From NCBI GenBank assembly GCA_934132775.1, contig CAKPAA010000018.1:1-28852 (forward strand): a stretch of 28,852 bases of DNA, given 5' to 3'. This document shows positions 1 to 7,492 of this stretch, one piece after another. Source of the DNA: an uncultured Clostridia bacterium. Its GTDB lineage: Bacteria; Bacillota; Clostridia; TANB77; UBA1234. The translations under genes and the position numbers were made by a program. Each line of letters begins with the position of its first letter. Within the stretch, counting starts at the first letter, position 1. A model generated the notes under the pieces. That model was given only the letters and a program-made list of their open reading frames with translations. It was not told where the DNA came from and did no database searches.

Positions 1-323
1 GCATCACATACTAAGTCTGTATTTAATGCTTCTAATATTGTTTTTCCAACTAATATTTCACCAGCCATAGCTGCTGAGTGAGTCATACCAGAACAGCCAA
101 TCGTCTCGATTAAAGCTTCTTGTATAATTCCCTCTTTTACATTAAGTGTTAATTTGCAAGCTCCTTGTTGTGGTGCACACCAACCTATACCGTGTGTTAA
201 ACCTGATATATCTTTTATTTCTTTTGCTCTTACCCACTTACCTTCTTCTGGTATTGGAGCTGGTCCGTGATTAACTCCTTGGGCTACTGGACACATATTT
301 TCAACTTCTTTTGAATATATCAT
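1..323 (-). CDS. NifU/IscU-like Fe-S scaffold protein, 5' part only (runs off left edge)
   Basis: The visible 107 residues begin MIYSKEVENMC and contain GWCAPQQGAC, then TIGCSGMTHSAAMAGE, then DLVCDA at the edge. The spaced cysteines and the GCSGMTHSAAMA segment resemble the NifU N-domain-like scaffold proteins that clostridia often encode beside a 'GGGtGRT' protein. That neighbour would lie outside the window, so the pairing is from memory and not seen. I chose the ATG at 323 because AAAGGA sits 9 bases upstream of it. The in-frame ATG at 333 directly abuts that ribosome-binding site. The gene is divergent from the spore operon and has its own promoter. The role in Fe-S cluster assembly or carriage is inferred from family resemblance; the C-terminus is not visible. 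Confidence 0.75.
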   Translation of the reverse strand, partial: MIYSKEVENMCPVAQGVNHGPAPIPEEGKWVRAKEIKDISGLTHGIGWCAPQQGACKLTLNVKEGIIQEALIETIGCSGMTHSAAMAGEILVGKTILEALNTDLVCD

Positions 324-387
324 TCTTTTCATTCCTTTCTCTTTTTAAAATATACATTTTAATGTTCTTCCTTTGACTGCCACCCTC

Positions 388-416
388 ATTATATATAAAA
401 AGATATTACTTTTCAA
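388..416 (-). promoter_or_regulatory. SigA-type promoter of the Fe-S scaffold-like gene
   Basis: The minus strand reads TTGAAA (416-411), a 17-base spacer, then TATAAT (393-388). This is one mismatch from the vegetative consensus at ideal spacing, about 65 bases before the start codon. Confidence 0.8.
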
Positions 417-470
417 CAAATATCTACATTTATTTTTTCGCTTGATGTGAACTTTAAATTTTATTTAATT

Positions 471-499
471 GTATATTTTTTCAAGAAATGTTCAAACTA
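471..499 (+). promoter_or_regulatory. Candidate SigG promoter of the dodecin-spoVAC-spoVAD operon
   Basis: GTATA (471-475) matches the forespore SigG -35 pattern gHATR. After 17 bases, CAAACTA (493-499) resembles the SigG -10 CATNNTA with one mismatch. Known spoVA operons are SigG-dependent, which supports the call. The sequence is AT-rich enough for a chance match. The element ends 12 bases before the ribosome-binding site. Confidence 0.4.
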
Positions 500-523
500 T
501 TTATTAAATTGGAGGTGTAAATT

Positions 524-742
524 TTGAGTATAACAAAAAGTATAAATATACAAGGCGTTTCAAACAAATCATTTGAAAATGCTATAGAAGTAGCCTATGA
601 AGAAGTCTCTCAAACAATTGACCATATATTTGAAATTAAAGTTATTGGTCTTAATTGCACAATTAGAGATGGTAAAATTCACGAATATATAGCCGATACA
701 AAAATAAGTTTTAAAGTTGATACAGAAAGGGCGAAAAGTTAA
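524..742 (+). CDS. Dodecin-like flavin-binding protein
   Basis: This 72-residue protein has the dodecin layout. It reads SFENAIEVAYEEVSQTI (helix) near residues 16-32, a strand pair, then the family-typical DGKIHEYIADTKISFKV at about 49-66. Dodecins are small beta-alpha-beta-beta proteins that form 12-mers and bind flavins, acting as storage or buffering. The flavin-stacking tryptophan of archaeal dodecin is not obvious here, so ligand binding is uncertain. The start is TTG, supported by GGAGGTG at 511-517 with a 6-base gap. The stop overlaps the ATG of spoVAC by one base (TAATG), so the two are very probably co-translated. The likely role is a spore- or forespore-associated flavin binder, inferred from context only. 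Confidence 0.75.
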   Translation: MSITKSINIQGVSNKSFENAIEVAYEEVSQTIDHIFEIKVIGLNCTIRDGKIHEYIADTKISFKVDTERAKS

Positions 743-1188
743 TGAAACCTATTGAAACGAAAAAAGATTACCAGAAATATGTAGATAAAAAAACCCCAAA
801 CTCCCCTATATGGCTAAACATAACAAAAGCCTTTTTTGTTGGAGGGTTAATTTGTCTAATTGGTCAATTTATTTCAGATTTTTGGTCGAGCCGAGGATTA
901 GAGCAAGAAGCCACAGCTTCTGCAACTAGCATAACACTCATATTTTTAGGTATATTCTTAACATCAATAAACGTATATAACAAAATAGGAAAATTCGCAG
1001 GTGCTGGTTCAATAGTTCCTATCACTGGCTTTGCAAATTCAATTTCTTCCCCTGCAATTGAATTTAAAAGCGAAGGATTAGTGCTAGGAGTCGGTGCAAA
1101 ACTATTCCAAATTGCAGGTCCAGTGCTTGTTTATGGTATAAGCACATCAATGGCAATTGGACTTATATACTTTATTGCTACAAAATAA
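742..1188 (+). CDS. spoVAC: Stage V sporulation protein AC
   Basis: This 148-residue membrane protein has the SpoVAC hallmarks: FFVGGLICLIGQFISDF (about 31-47), a second hydrophobic segment near 62-78, then the conserved FAGAGSIVPITGFANS (85-100) and a C-terminal membrane segment. Length matches the family (about 150). SpoVA proteins form the inner-spore-membrane channel that takes up dipicolinic acid during sporulation and releases it, with Ca2+, at germination. SpoVAC is the described mechanosensitive component in Bacillus. SpoVAEb is a homologue, but the N-terminal motif and the position directly before spoVAD favour SpoVAC. It overlaps the dodecin stop by one base and is followed 10 bases later by spoVAD. 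Confidence 0.93.
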   Translation: MKPIETKKDYQKYVDKKTPNSPIWLNITKAFFVGGLICLIGQFISDFWSSRGLEQEATASATSITLIFLGIFLTSINVYNKIGKFAGAGSIVPITGFANSISSPAIEFKSEGLVLGVGAKLFQIAGPVLVYGISTSMAIGLIYFIATK

Positions 1189-1198
1189 GGAGGAAAAT

Positions 1199-2209
1199 AT
1201 GGCACAGAAAAAAGTTGGAACTCAAACAGTAAAATTTGCAAATCCACCGAGCATTTCATCAACATACTCTATCGTTGGTCCAAAAGAAGGCGAAGGACCA
1301 TTAGGAAAATATTTCGATATAATCGTCGAGGACGAGTTTTGGGGCGAAAAAACTTGGGAAAAAACAGAAGCAAAAATAGTAAAAGAATGTGTTGGTGGTT
1401 GTCTCGGTAAAGAAAAAGTAAGCAACAGCGATGTCGACTATTTATTTTCAGGTGATTTATTAAACCAATGTGTATCATCGTCTTTTGGAATAAGAGAACG
1501 CGAAATACCGTATTTTGGCATATTTGGAGCCTGTTCAACCTTCTGCGAAGGACTAAGCTTAGGAGCAATGTTAATCGATGGTGGAATGGCAGATAAAATA
1601 GTCTGCTCAACTTCAAGTCACTTTTGTAGTGCTGAAAAACAATTTAGATTTCCACTAGAATTAGGCACACAACGCCCGCCATCTGCTCAATGGACCGTAA
1701 CTGGCTCTGGCACAGCATTTTTAAATTCTGCTGGCAATGGACCTTATATCACATACGTTACAACAGGTAAAATAATCGATATGGGAATAAAAGATGCAAA
1801 CAATATGGGGGCTGCAATGGCACCAGCTGCAGTCGACACTTTGTATACTCATTTTAAAGACACAGGTCGTGCACCAAGTTATTACGACATAATTTTAACT
1901 GGTGATTTAGGTTTTATAGGGAAAAAAATCTGCTTAGAACTAATGGAATCACGAGGATACGACATGAAAAATTACTATAATGACTGTGGATGCTTAATAT
2001 TTGATAAAGAAAAACAAGATGTTCACTCTGGTGGAAGTGGCTGTGGTTGTTGCGCAACAACATTTTGCGGATATGTATATAATCAATTAAAAGCCAAGAA
2101 ATTTAAAAAGGTCTTACTATGTGCAACGGGCGCACTAATGAGCCCAACAACAGCACAACAAAATGAAAGCATACTTGGAATTGCTCATGCAGTGAGTATT
2201 GAAATATAG
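1199..2209 (+). CDS. spoVAD: Stage V sporulation protein AD
   Basis: This 336-residue protein has a thiolase-like fold, with a GACST segment around Cys112 that corresponds to the thiolase nucleophile region, and SGDLLNQCVSSSFGIRE just before it. SpoVAD is the soluble SpoVA subunit that binds dipicolinic acid. Length fits the family (about 338). The start at 1199 is preceded by AAGGAGG at 1187-1193. An upstream in-frame ATG at 1157 lies inside spoVAC and has no ribosome-binding site. The usual third gene, spoVAE, is not downstream: transcription ends at a hairpin right after the stop. It may lie elsewhere in the genome. Confidence 0.95.
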   Translation: MAQKKVGTQTVKFANPPSISSTYSIVGPKEGEGPLGKYFDIIVEDEFWGEKTWEKTEAKIVKECVGGCLGKEKVSNSDVDYLFSGDLLNQCVSSSFGIREREIPYFGIFGACSTFCEGLSLGAMLIDGGMADKIVCSTSSHFCSAEKQFRFPLELGTQRPPSAQWTVTGSGTAFLNSAGNGPYITYVTTGKIIDMGIKDANNMGAAMAPAAVDTLYTHFKDTGRAPSYYDIILTGDLGFIGKKICLELMESRGYDMKNYYNDCGCLIFDKEKQDVHSGGSGCGCCATTFCGYVYNQLKAKKFKKVLLCATGALMSPTTAQQNESILGIAHAVSIEI

Positions 2210-2212
2210 TAA

Positions 2213-2255
2213 AAAAATAGTGCTAGGCTCAATTAAGTAAGCTAGCACTATTTTT
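2213..2255. terminator. Bidirectional intrinsic terminator between convergent genes
   Basis: A perfect 14-bp stem (2213-2226 with 2242-2255) encloses a 15-base loop. One arm begins with an A-run and the other ends with a T-run, so the hairpin is followed by U residues on either strand. It lies between the stops of spoVAD (2209) and the convergent gene (2282). Confidence 0.88.
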
Positions 2256-2281
2256 AATAACTTTGTATAATTAGATTTTTA

Positions 2282-3337
2282 CTATTCTATCGTGATACAC
2301 CGCTTTTCTTTATTCATCAAGTTCATAAGCCATTCCCACTTAGAACTTTCTATTGTTACTTTGTATTTATATTCTCCCTCTTCAAAGAACCAGTTAAAAG
2401 TAGCAATATCTGTATTGGTTTCTCCCATTTGCGCATAAATTGAGTTAATTTCAATTTTTCTATAAGGTACACAAATAGAAAAAATTCTATTACTCCTAAG
2501 TTTACTCAAAACATCAATTGAAGTTTCTATTCTAATAAATTCATCATTAGCCTTTGTGGTTACTAGCAATGAAGAATTTTCGATGTTTATGGTGATTTGG
2601 CTTTCTCCATTTCCAATAACTGCATTGCCATTTTGAAGAACAGTATCTAGTAACTCCTTCGTAAGACAAATTCGCAACATCTTGTGTTGCGTTGTAATCT
2701 TTTCTGTTGTTGCCTGCGGTGTAGCTATTACTACTGGCTTTGTAGGAGTTGCTGTTGGAACTATTGTTGCTTCTGCTACTTTACTTGTAAGTGGTGACAT
2801 TGAAGCTGGTGTGACTCTCGGAGTTGATGTTGCCACTGGCTTTGTAGGAGTTGCTTTTGGAGCCATTGTTGCTTCTGCTACTTTACTTGTGGGTGTTGAC
2901 GTCGGAGCTGGTGTGACACTTGGAGTTGATGTGGCTACCGACATCGTAGGAGCAACTGTTGGAATAAAGTAATTATCTTCCTCATCCATCATTGAGTGTT
3001 TCAGATTCTTTTCTCTTTCTGTTTTCGTAGGTTCATCCATATTTAATTGCTTCTTATTCTGCTTATCCAAATCAGCTTGCTCTAAATCGCCATTCCTTCC
3101 GTTATTATCTCTATCTTTCACATCCACTTCATTTTCATTAGTATTTCTACCAAAGTCAATATCCCTACTAATTCCAAATGGTACTTGAATTGGAAGCACT
3201 GGAATTAAATCCAGTAATTTCAACAACCATTGTGACAATCCAAACATTTTAAGCACGATTAGAACTAAAAACGTGATTACGACAATTCTTATGCACCAAC
3301 ATAAGAATTTGAATAGTCTCCGTAAAAACTTTCTCAT
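2282..3337 (-). CDS. Hypothetical membrane-anchored protein with Pro/Thr repeat linker
   Basis: The 351 residues divide into four parts. A very basic N-terminus with one long hydrophobic segment (about 11-50) suggests a signal anchor with the C-terminus outside. Residues 60-125 are a charged, Asp/Asn/Lys-rich stretch. Residues 126-212 form a Pro/Thr/Ser linker built from two 34-residue repeats. Residues 215-351 are a compact domain of mostly beta character with several Trp and Tyr (FNWFFEEGEYKYKV, SSKWEWLM). I do not recognise the last domain. The layout is typical of a surface protein whose domain is held away from the membrane on a flexible stalk. GGAGGGA at 3343-3349 sets the start. It is monocistronic, with its own promoter and a shared terminator. 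Confidence 0.8.
   Translation of the reverse strand: MRKFLRRLFKFLCWCIRIVVITFLVLIVLKMFGLSQWLLKLLDLIPVLPIQVPFGISRDIDFGRNTNENEVDVKDRDNNGRNGDLEQADLDKQNKKQLNMDEPTKTEREKNLKHSMMDEEDNYFIPTVAPTMSVATSTPSVTPAPTSTPTSKVAEATMAPKATPTKPVATSTPRVTPASMSPLTSKVAEATIVPTATPTKPVVIATPQATTEKITTQHKMLRICLTKELLDTVLQNGNAVIGNGESQITINIENSSLLVTTKANDEFIRIETSIDVLSKLRSNRIFSICVPYRKIEINSIYAQMGETNTDIATFNWFFEEGEYKYKVTIESSKWEWLMNLMNKEKRCITIE
2735..2938 (-). repeat. Two tandem 102-bp repeats encoding a Pro/Thr linker
   Basis: Residues 134-167 and 168-201 of the surrounding protein align without gaps: each starts VATSTP, has SKVAEAT in the middle and ends ATPTKP. They differ at about seven residues, so the duplication is not brand new. 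A further partial unit follows (VVIATPQAT). Confidence 0.85.
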
Positions 3338-3396
3338 ACTAATCCCTCCAAAACTATCTAAAAGGATAAAAACTCAAAACTCATTTGCACATATTG

Positions 3397-3425
3397 ATTA
3401 TACAATAAATGGCAGAAATAATCAA
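3397..3425 (-). promoter_or_regulatory. SigA-type promoter of the Pro/Thr-linker membrane protein gene
   Basis: TTGATT (3425-3420), a 17-base spacer and TATAAT (3402-3397) on the minus strand, about 60 bases upstream of the start codon. Confidence 0.75.
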
Positions 3426-3437
3426 CATAATATGCTT

Positions 3438-3468
3438 TAAAAAAGGTACAAGCTTCCTTTCTTGTACC
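3438..3468 (-). terminator. Terminator of the surface-polysaccharide operon
   Basis: GGTACAAG (3445-3452) pairs with CTTGTACC (3461-3468) around an 8-base loop. On the minus strand the stem is followed by a run of six or more U. It sits 8 bases beyond the stop of the last gene of the cluster. Confidence 0.85.
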
Positions 3469-3475
3469 CTATCTA

Positions 3476-4936
3476 CTAGTCAGTCCACACAAATTCCGCT
3501 GTTATGTCGTATAACTGCTTAAAATATTTAGTATGATTTTTGCTTTCATATAAGGCCGACCAAGAATAATTTGTATCCTTGAATCTTCTTAATGTAATTA
3601 CTGACTCTGTTCTATGTTGTGCTATTGTTTTCATATTTTCATTCCAAATTATTTTAGAATCATAGTAACCAATAGCTGTTCTGGCATTAAATAATATTCC
3701 TACTAAAATTAAACATACTGTCAAAGTCTTTTCATCAATATACTTTGGCAACTTAATATTTATTATTAAATATGCAATTATGAAAGCATACATTATATAT
3801 CCAGGTAATAAATTTCTTTCACCAATTACATTTGAAATAACCATCATAAATTGTGAACCAACCATAAGTATTATTGCATTTATAAGTACGCTAAAAAGCT
3901 TGTTCTCTAGTCTTGAATTTAAGAAAAATATTTCATAAACATATGTTAAAAGAATTAACATCATTAGTATTAGCTTCCACACTGCCAAACTAAAAACGCC
4001 ACTTAAATTTATGCTAATTGTGGAAATTAAATTTATTGCAACCGCAAAAAATATCTTTTTATCTTTCCTGTAATCTACATTATATAAAATAACAATTAGA
4101 TTTATTACAATTGCGTAAATCAAAGCTCTATCACCAGTCGTAAAAGACTCTAATATCCATCTAAAATTTGAAATCATAACTCCGATAATACTGTTATTAG
4201 TTTCATTAGCCATTCTTGCAAATTGACCTGGTGCTAAAACTACTGTTGCTAATCCTATAAAAGTTATCATTAACATCCAGCAAATTCTTTTATTTTCAAC
4301 TATCAAATTTTTTAGTCCACTTTTTTTGACAACTTCTTTAATATTCTTAATTTTAGCTAACAATGTAAGCACAGTAATACCAAACGTCATCATTCCCATT
4401 TGTTCAACACTTGCAGAAGCTAAAACTCCAAATATAATTGCACATACAAAATCTTTTTTGCTTTCATTTATCTTGGTCAAATGATACCAGTATATAAAAA
4501 ACATACAAATTGGATAAACATAGTTAAAAGACCCCGTCATCCAATAAACACTCTGACGTGTAACCAATATATCTAATATGGCTACCAAGAAAAACATTAT
4601 AGAGAAAGCAAGTGATACGCGTTTTTTATCATTCTTAGTTATAATTTTGGCAGCAAAATAACAAATAAAAACAAGCATAAGGCTATTAAACATCGCCCAA
4701 AATACAGGACTTGCGCTTAAAAATATAGAATCTAATATATGAACAATAGTCCTACCATTTACATTAAGATAATGTTTAGCTACTTGTTGTATATAATCAG
4801 CCGTATTTAACTTTGTCCATTTTAAATACGAAAAATCATCTCCAAAATAACTAACATTTATGTTTATTACAAAGAAAGATAGAAATGTTATTGCTAAAAA
4901 TAATTTTTCCCAAATATTTGATTTAAACTTTTTCAT
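3476..4936 (-). CDS. Polytopic membrane protein of the polysaccharide locus (DUF6056-like; possible polymerase or GT-C transferase)
   Basis: The protein has 486 residues with about 11-12 hydrophobic segments. The first extracytoplasmic loop carries YFGDDFSYLKW (GDD at 32-34), and further on comes a VNGRTIVHILDSIFL segment. An early acidic pair followed by NGR..VH is how I remember DUF6056 and related GT-C-like membrane proteins. These acidic loop residues often form the metal or donor-lipid site in GT-C enzymes. As the only large polytopic protein here besides the flippase, it could be the Wzy-type polymerase or a lipid-donor side-chain transferase; sequence does not decide. It starts 2 bases after tagD, with AGAGG inside the tagD 3' end. 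A strong terminator follows, so it is the last gene. Confidence 0.72.
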   Translation of the reverse strand: MKKFKSNIWEKLFLAITFLSFFVININVSYFGDDFSYLKWTKLNTADYIQQVAKHYLNVNGRTIVHILDSIFLSASPVFWAMFNSLMLVFICYFAAKIITKNDKKRVSLAFSIMFFLVAILDILVTRQSVYWMTGSFNYVYPICMFFIYWYHLTKINESKKDFVCAIIFGVLASASVEQMGMMTFGITVLTLLAKIKNIKEVVKKSGLKNLIVENKRICWMLMITFIGLATVVLAPGQFARMANETNNSIIGVMISNFRWILESFTTGDRALIYAIVINLIVILYNVDYRKDKKIFFAVAINLISTISINLSGVFSLAVWKLILMMLILLTYVYEIFFLNSRLENKLFSVLINAIILMVGSQFMMVISNVIGERNLLPGYIMYAFIIAYLIINIKLPKYIDEKTLTVCLILVGILFNARTAIGYYDSKIIWNENMKTIAQHRTESVITLRRFKDTNYSWSALYESKNHTKYFKQLYDITAEFVWTD

Positions 4937-4938
4937 AT

Positions 4939-5370
4939 TTACCTCTTTAATAAATCATTTTTTCCAAAGGACGGCTCGTTTAATTTAAGTTCTTCTTTAA
5001 TTTTAGTTGTAGATATGTTTTCTGTTCTATCTAAATAAACAACATCGCAGTATTTCTTTAACGATTCAAAATTAGGATTACCAGCCCAATCACTTCCCAT
5101 TACAACAACATCTACTTTATATTCTTGTACATCATTTATTTTTTGTTCCCAACTTTTTTCTGGAATGACTAAATCTACATATCTAATGCTTTCTAACATT
5201 TCTTTTCTAGTCTCATAATTGTGATATGCCTTTTTCCCTTTTATTTCATTGAATTCATCTGTGGAAAGTGCAACTATAAGGTAGTCTCCCAAAGCTTTTG
5301 CCCTCTTTAATAATCTAATATGTCCATAATGTAACAAATCATATGTTCCATATGTTAATACTCTTCTCAT
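4939..5370 (-). CDS. tagD: Glycerol-3-phosphate cytidylyltransferase
   Basis: TagD makes CDP-glycerol from CTP and glycerol 3-phosphate, the activated donor for teichoic-acid-type polymers. The cytidylyltransferase signature HxGH is present as HYGH (residues 14-17), and the second motif RTENISTTKI is at 115-124. R63 lies in the usual RYVDLVIPE context. Family members are about 130 residues; this one has 143 because of a short lysine-rich tail. It overlaps the upstream CDP-glycerol transferase by four bases (ATGA), so substrate-making and substrate-using enzymes are translationally coupled. Confidence 0.93.
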   Translation of the reverse strand: MRRVLTYGTYDLLHYGHIRLLKRAKALGDYLIVALSTDEFNEIKGKKAYHNYETRKEMLESIRYVDLVIPEKSWEQKINDVQEYKVDVVVMGSDWAGNPNFESLKKYCDVVYLDRTENISTTKIKEELKLNEPSFGKNDLLKR

Positions 5371-6569
5371 AAATCTTCACCACCTTTATATTTCATTTTC
5401 TTTAATATCCAATCAGCTACGCATATAGCAGAATTTCCGTAATTATAATCTGTACATTTTTCCAAGTAATTTTGGACTTTAATCAAATATTCTTCTTCAT
5501 TATAAGAATTTATACACGTAAGTAACTCTTCAACATTATTTCCTCTAAGAAATGGTAAGTTATAATACTCCTCAGATAACCCTCGTAATTTTTTATACAT
5601 TTCAATGTCAGGCGAATATAAAAAAACAATTTTTCTAAGTAATAAAAAATCAAACATTACAGAAGAGTAATCAGATATTAAACAATCTGCTGCAAGCACT
5701 AGTTCTTGAGTATCCGGATAATAAGAGACATCCTTTACTTTATCATTAAACTTAATTTCTAATACAGATGATTTTACATTAGGATGCATCCTTACCCAAA
5801 AGACACAATTTTTATTAAAAGTATCTTCGAATTTTTCAATCAATTTATCATAGTCTGTAATATAAAATTCTGTTGAATTATTATCCCTAAATGTTGGTGC
5901 ATATAAAACTATAAAATCATCATTTGATACATTTAATTTATTTCTTATTTCCTGACGAAATTTCAAATTTTCTTTATTCCTTATTAGAACATCATTGCAA
6001 GGTAAACCATATCTTAAAAATTCAACATTTGAATTCAAATAAAACGCTCTTTTAATGATATCTTCTTGCATTTTACTATCGATTATAATTCCATCTGTTA
6101 TACTTCCATCATATTTAGCTTCTTCAATATACTTTGCACTCAGATTGTTTTCTGCATCTTTTTCAATATATTTAAGTGGCTTAGACCCGTGCCACGTTTG
6201 CAAATATATTTGCCCATTTCTTTTTTTCATTAAATGCGAATTACGTATATTGTCAACGATTACTTTCGCTGTTGCATATTCATAAAGTGATTTAATACTA
6301 TTATATTTTACTTTTCTTATTCCTACTGGTAAAATCTGCTCCATATCATTTAAAAGCCATACCAAATCTAAATCTAGCTTCCTATTTAAAAGTTCATTAG
6401 CTATGTATTTCGGATTATCCGCATATCCTTTTCCTGCAAAATTATCAAATATTATTTTATTTTCTTTCAATGGCATAATGCTAAATACTTTTGCGGCAAT
6501 ATCACGCAATATACCATATATAAATATATTAATTTTTTGTTTAAATGTTGGCTTGTTACTATCTTCCAC
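5367..6569 (-). CDS. CDP-glycerol glycerophosphotransferase family protein (TagB/TagF-like)
   Basis: The protein has 400 residues, with the family motifs in order: YLQTWHGSKPLK at 122-133 (catalytic-type His127), YAPTFRD at 223-229, RMHP at 260-263 and ISDYSSVMFDF at 298-308. Such enzymes move glycerol phosphate from CDP-glycerol onto a lipid-linked sugar (TagB) or polymerise it (TagF). The length fits a single-domain primase or side-group transferase rather than the longer two-domain TagF, but the exact acceptor is unknown. The start is GTG, supported by AGGAGA 8 bases upstream. It is directly coupled to tagD. It is peripheral to the membrane, at the cytoplasmic face. Confidence 0.9.
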   Translation of the reverse strand: MEDSNKPTFKQKINIFIYGILRDIAAKVFSIMPLKENKIIFDNFAGKGYADNPKYIANELLNRKLDLDLVWLLNDMEQILPVGIRKVKYNSIKSLYEYATAKVIVDNIRNSHLMKKRNGQIYLQTWHGSKPLKYIEKDAENNLSAKYIEEAKYDGSITDGIIIDSKMQEDIIKRAFYLNSNVEFLRYGLPCNDVLIRNKENLKFRQEIRNKLNVSNDDFIVLYAPTFRDNNSTEFYITDYDKLIEKFEDTFNKNCVFWVRMHPNVKSSVLEIKFNDKVKDVSYYPDTQELVLAADCLISDYSSVMFDFLLLRKIVFLYSPDIEMYKKLRGLSEEYYNLPFLRGNNVEELLTCINSYNEEEYLIKVQNYLEKCTDYNYGNSAICVADWILKKMKYKGGEDL

Positions 6570-6580
6570 AAATATATCTC

Positions 6581-7492
6581 CTATTCTCCATATGTTTTTA
6601 TTATGTACTGATACATAGAATTTTCTGTATTTGAATAATCAGTATGTCTTTCTAGCTTATGAAATACAGACATTTCTTTAATCTGCTCCCAACGTTCAGG
6701 AGAATATTGCTTTCCAAGTTCAAACATCAACGTGTGAGGTGTATGATTATTAAATGCTGGAATTGCTTCCCATTCGGTCTTATATTTTCTTGCAGCCATA
6801 GCAAAAAACAAATGAAATATATAATAATCTACCAATTCATCTTCATTTTTCCAATAATCAAAAAGTAATTCTCTTGTAAGTAACAAAATTGGATTATTTG
6901 TTTTGGCAGCAATAAGCCAGTTGGAAGCTACCGTTGGTAACTCATTTGTTCTAAATAAATCAAAAGACTTATATACAAACAGCGGTGCTTCCAAAATATA
7001 CTTAGGAATGTTAGGAGAAGTACATAACACTGTGCTATCTAGCCAAAGTCCACCATATTTGCAAAGTAATTCAATTCTTATTGCATCAGAGAAATGTGCC
7101 TTAGGAATAATTCCATTATCATACTTTTCGACAATGTAGTCTGGTAATTGTACATAATCGTTTATATTTTCATTCGTCAATATCACAATATTTTTATCTG
7201 GCATATTTCTTTTTACAGAATTAATACAAGCTTTAATCAAATCAGGAGCTTTTTCGATTCCTTGAAACCAGCATATCCAGACATAGTTACTACTTTCTTG
7301 CTTTTCGGTATTTTCAAATTCATTAATAAAATTCTTGTATTTATTAAATAATTTTTCATACGCTCTATATTGGTTTTCTATAGCTCTTGCATTTGGACTT
7401 TTTATTATTGATTCACCATATATTTTTCCGTGTAATAAACTAAAAAATTCCTTGCTCTTTATGGAATTTATTACTTTCTTTATCTTTCCCAA
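6581..7492 (-). CDS. Capsular polysaccharide synthesis-type glycosyltransferase (DXD family)
   Basis: The 303 residues match the Caps_synth/glycosyltransferase-sugar pattern: YVWICWFQGIEKAPDLIKACI (70-90), then SDAIRIELLCKYGGLWLDST (135-154). The WLDST acidic residue takes the place of the metal- and nucleotide-sugar-binding DXD. These enzymes add a sugar to a growing surface glycan in the cytoplasm. The start is TTG at 7492, immediately after the flippase stop (TAG then TTG). It is supported by GGGAGTG that overlaps the end of the flippase gene. Donor sugar and linkage cannot be read from the sequence. Confidence 0.85.
   Translation of the reverse strand: MGKIKKVINSIKSKEFFSLLHGKIYGESIIKSPNARAIENQYRAYEKLFNKYKNFINEFENTEKQESSNYVWICWFQGIEKAPDLIKACINSVKRNMPDKNIVILTNENINDYVQLPDYIVEKYDNGIIPKAHFSDAIRIELLCKYGGLWLDSTVLCTSPNIPKYILEAPLFVYKSFDLFRTNELPTVASNWLIAAKTNNPILLLTRELLFDYWKNEDELVDYYIFHLFFAMAARKYKTEWEAIPAFNNHTPHTLMFELGKQYSPERWEQIKEMSVFHKLERHTDYSNTENSMYQYIIKTYGE

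Noticed and set aside
1157..1198. Longer spoVAD start inside spoVAC
   Set aside because: No ribosome-binding site; the strong AAGGAGG fits the ATG at 1199.
2682..2972. Plus-strand open frame rich in Val/Gly/Ala
   Set aside because: It is the antisense reading of the Pro/Thr repeats of the minus-strand gene; low complexity explains its openness.
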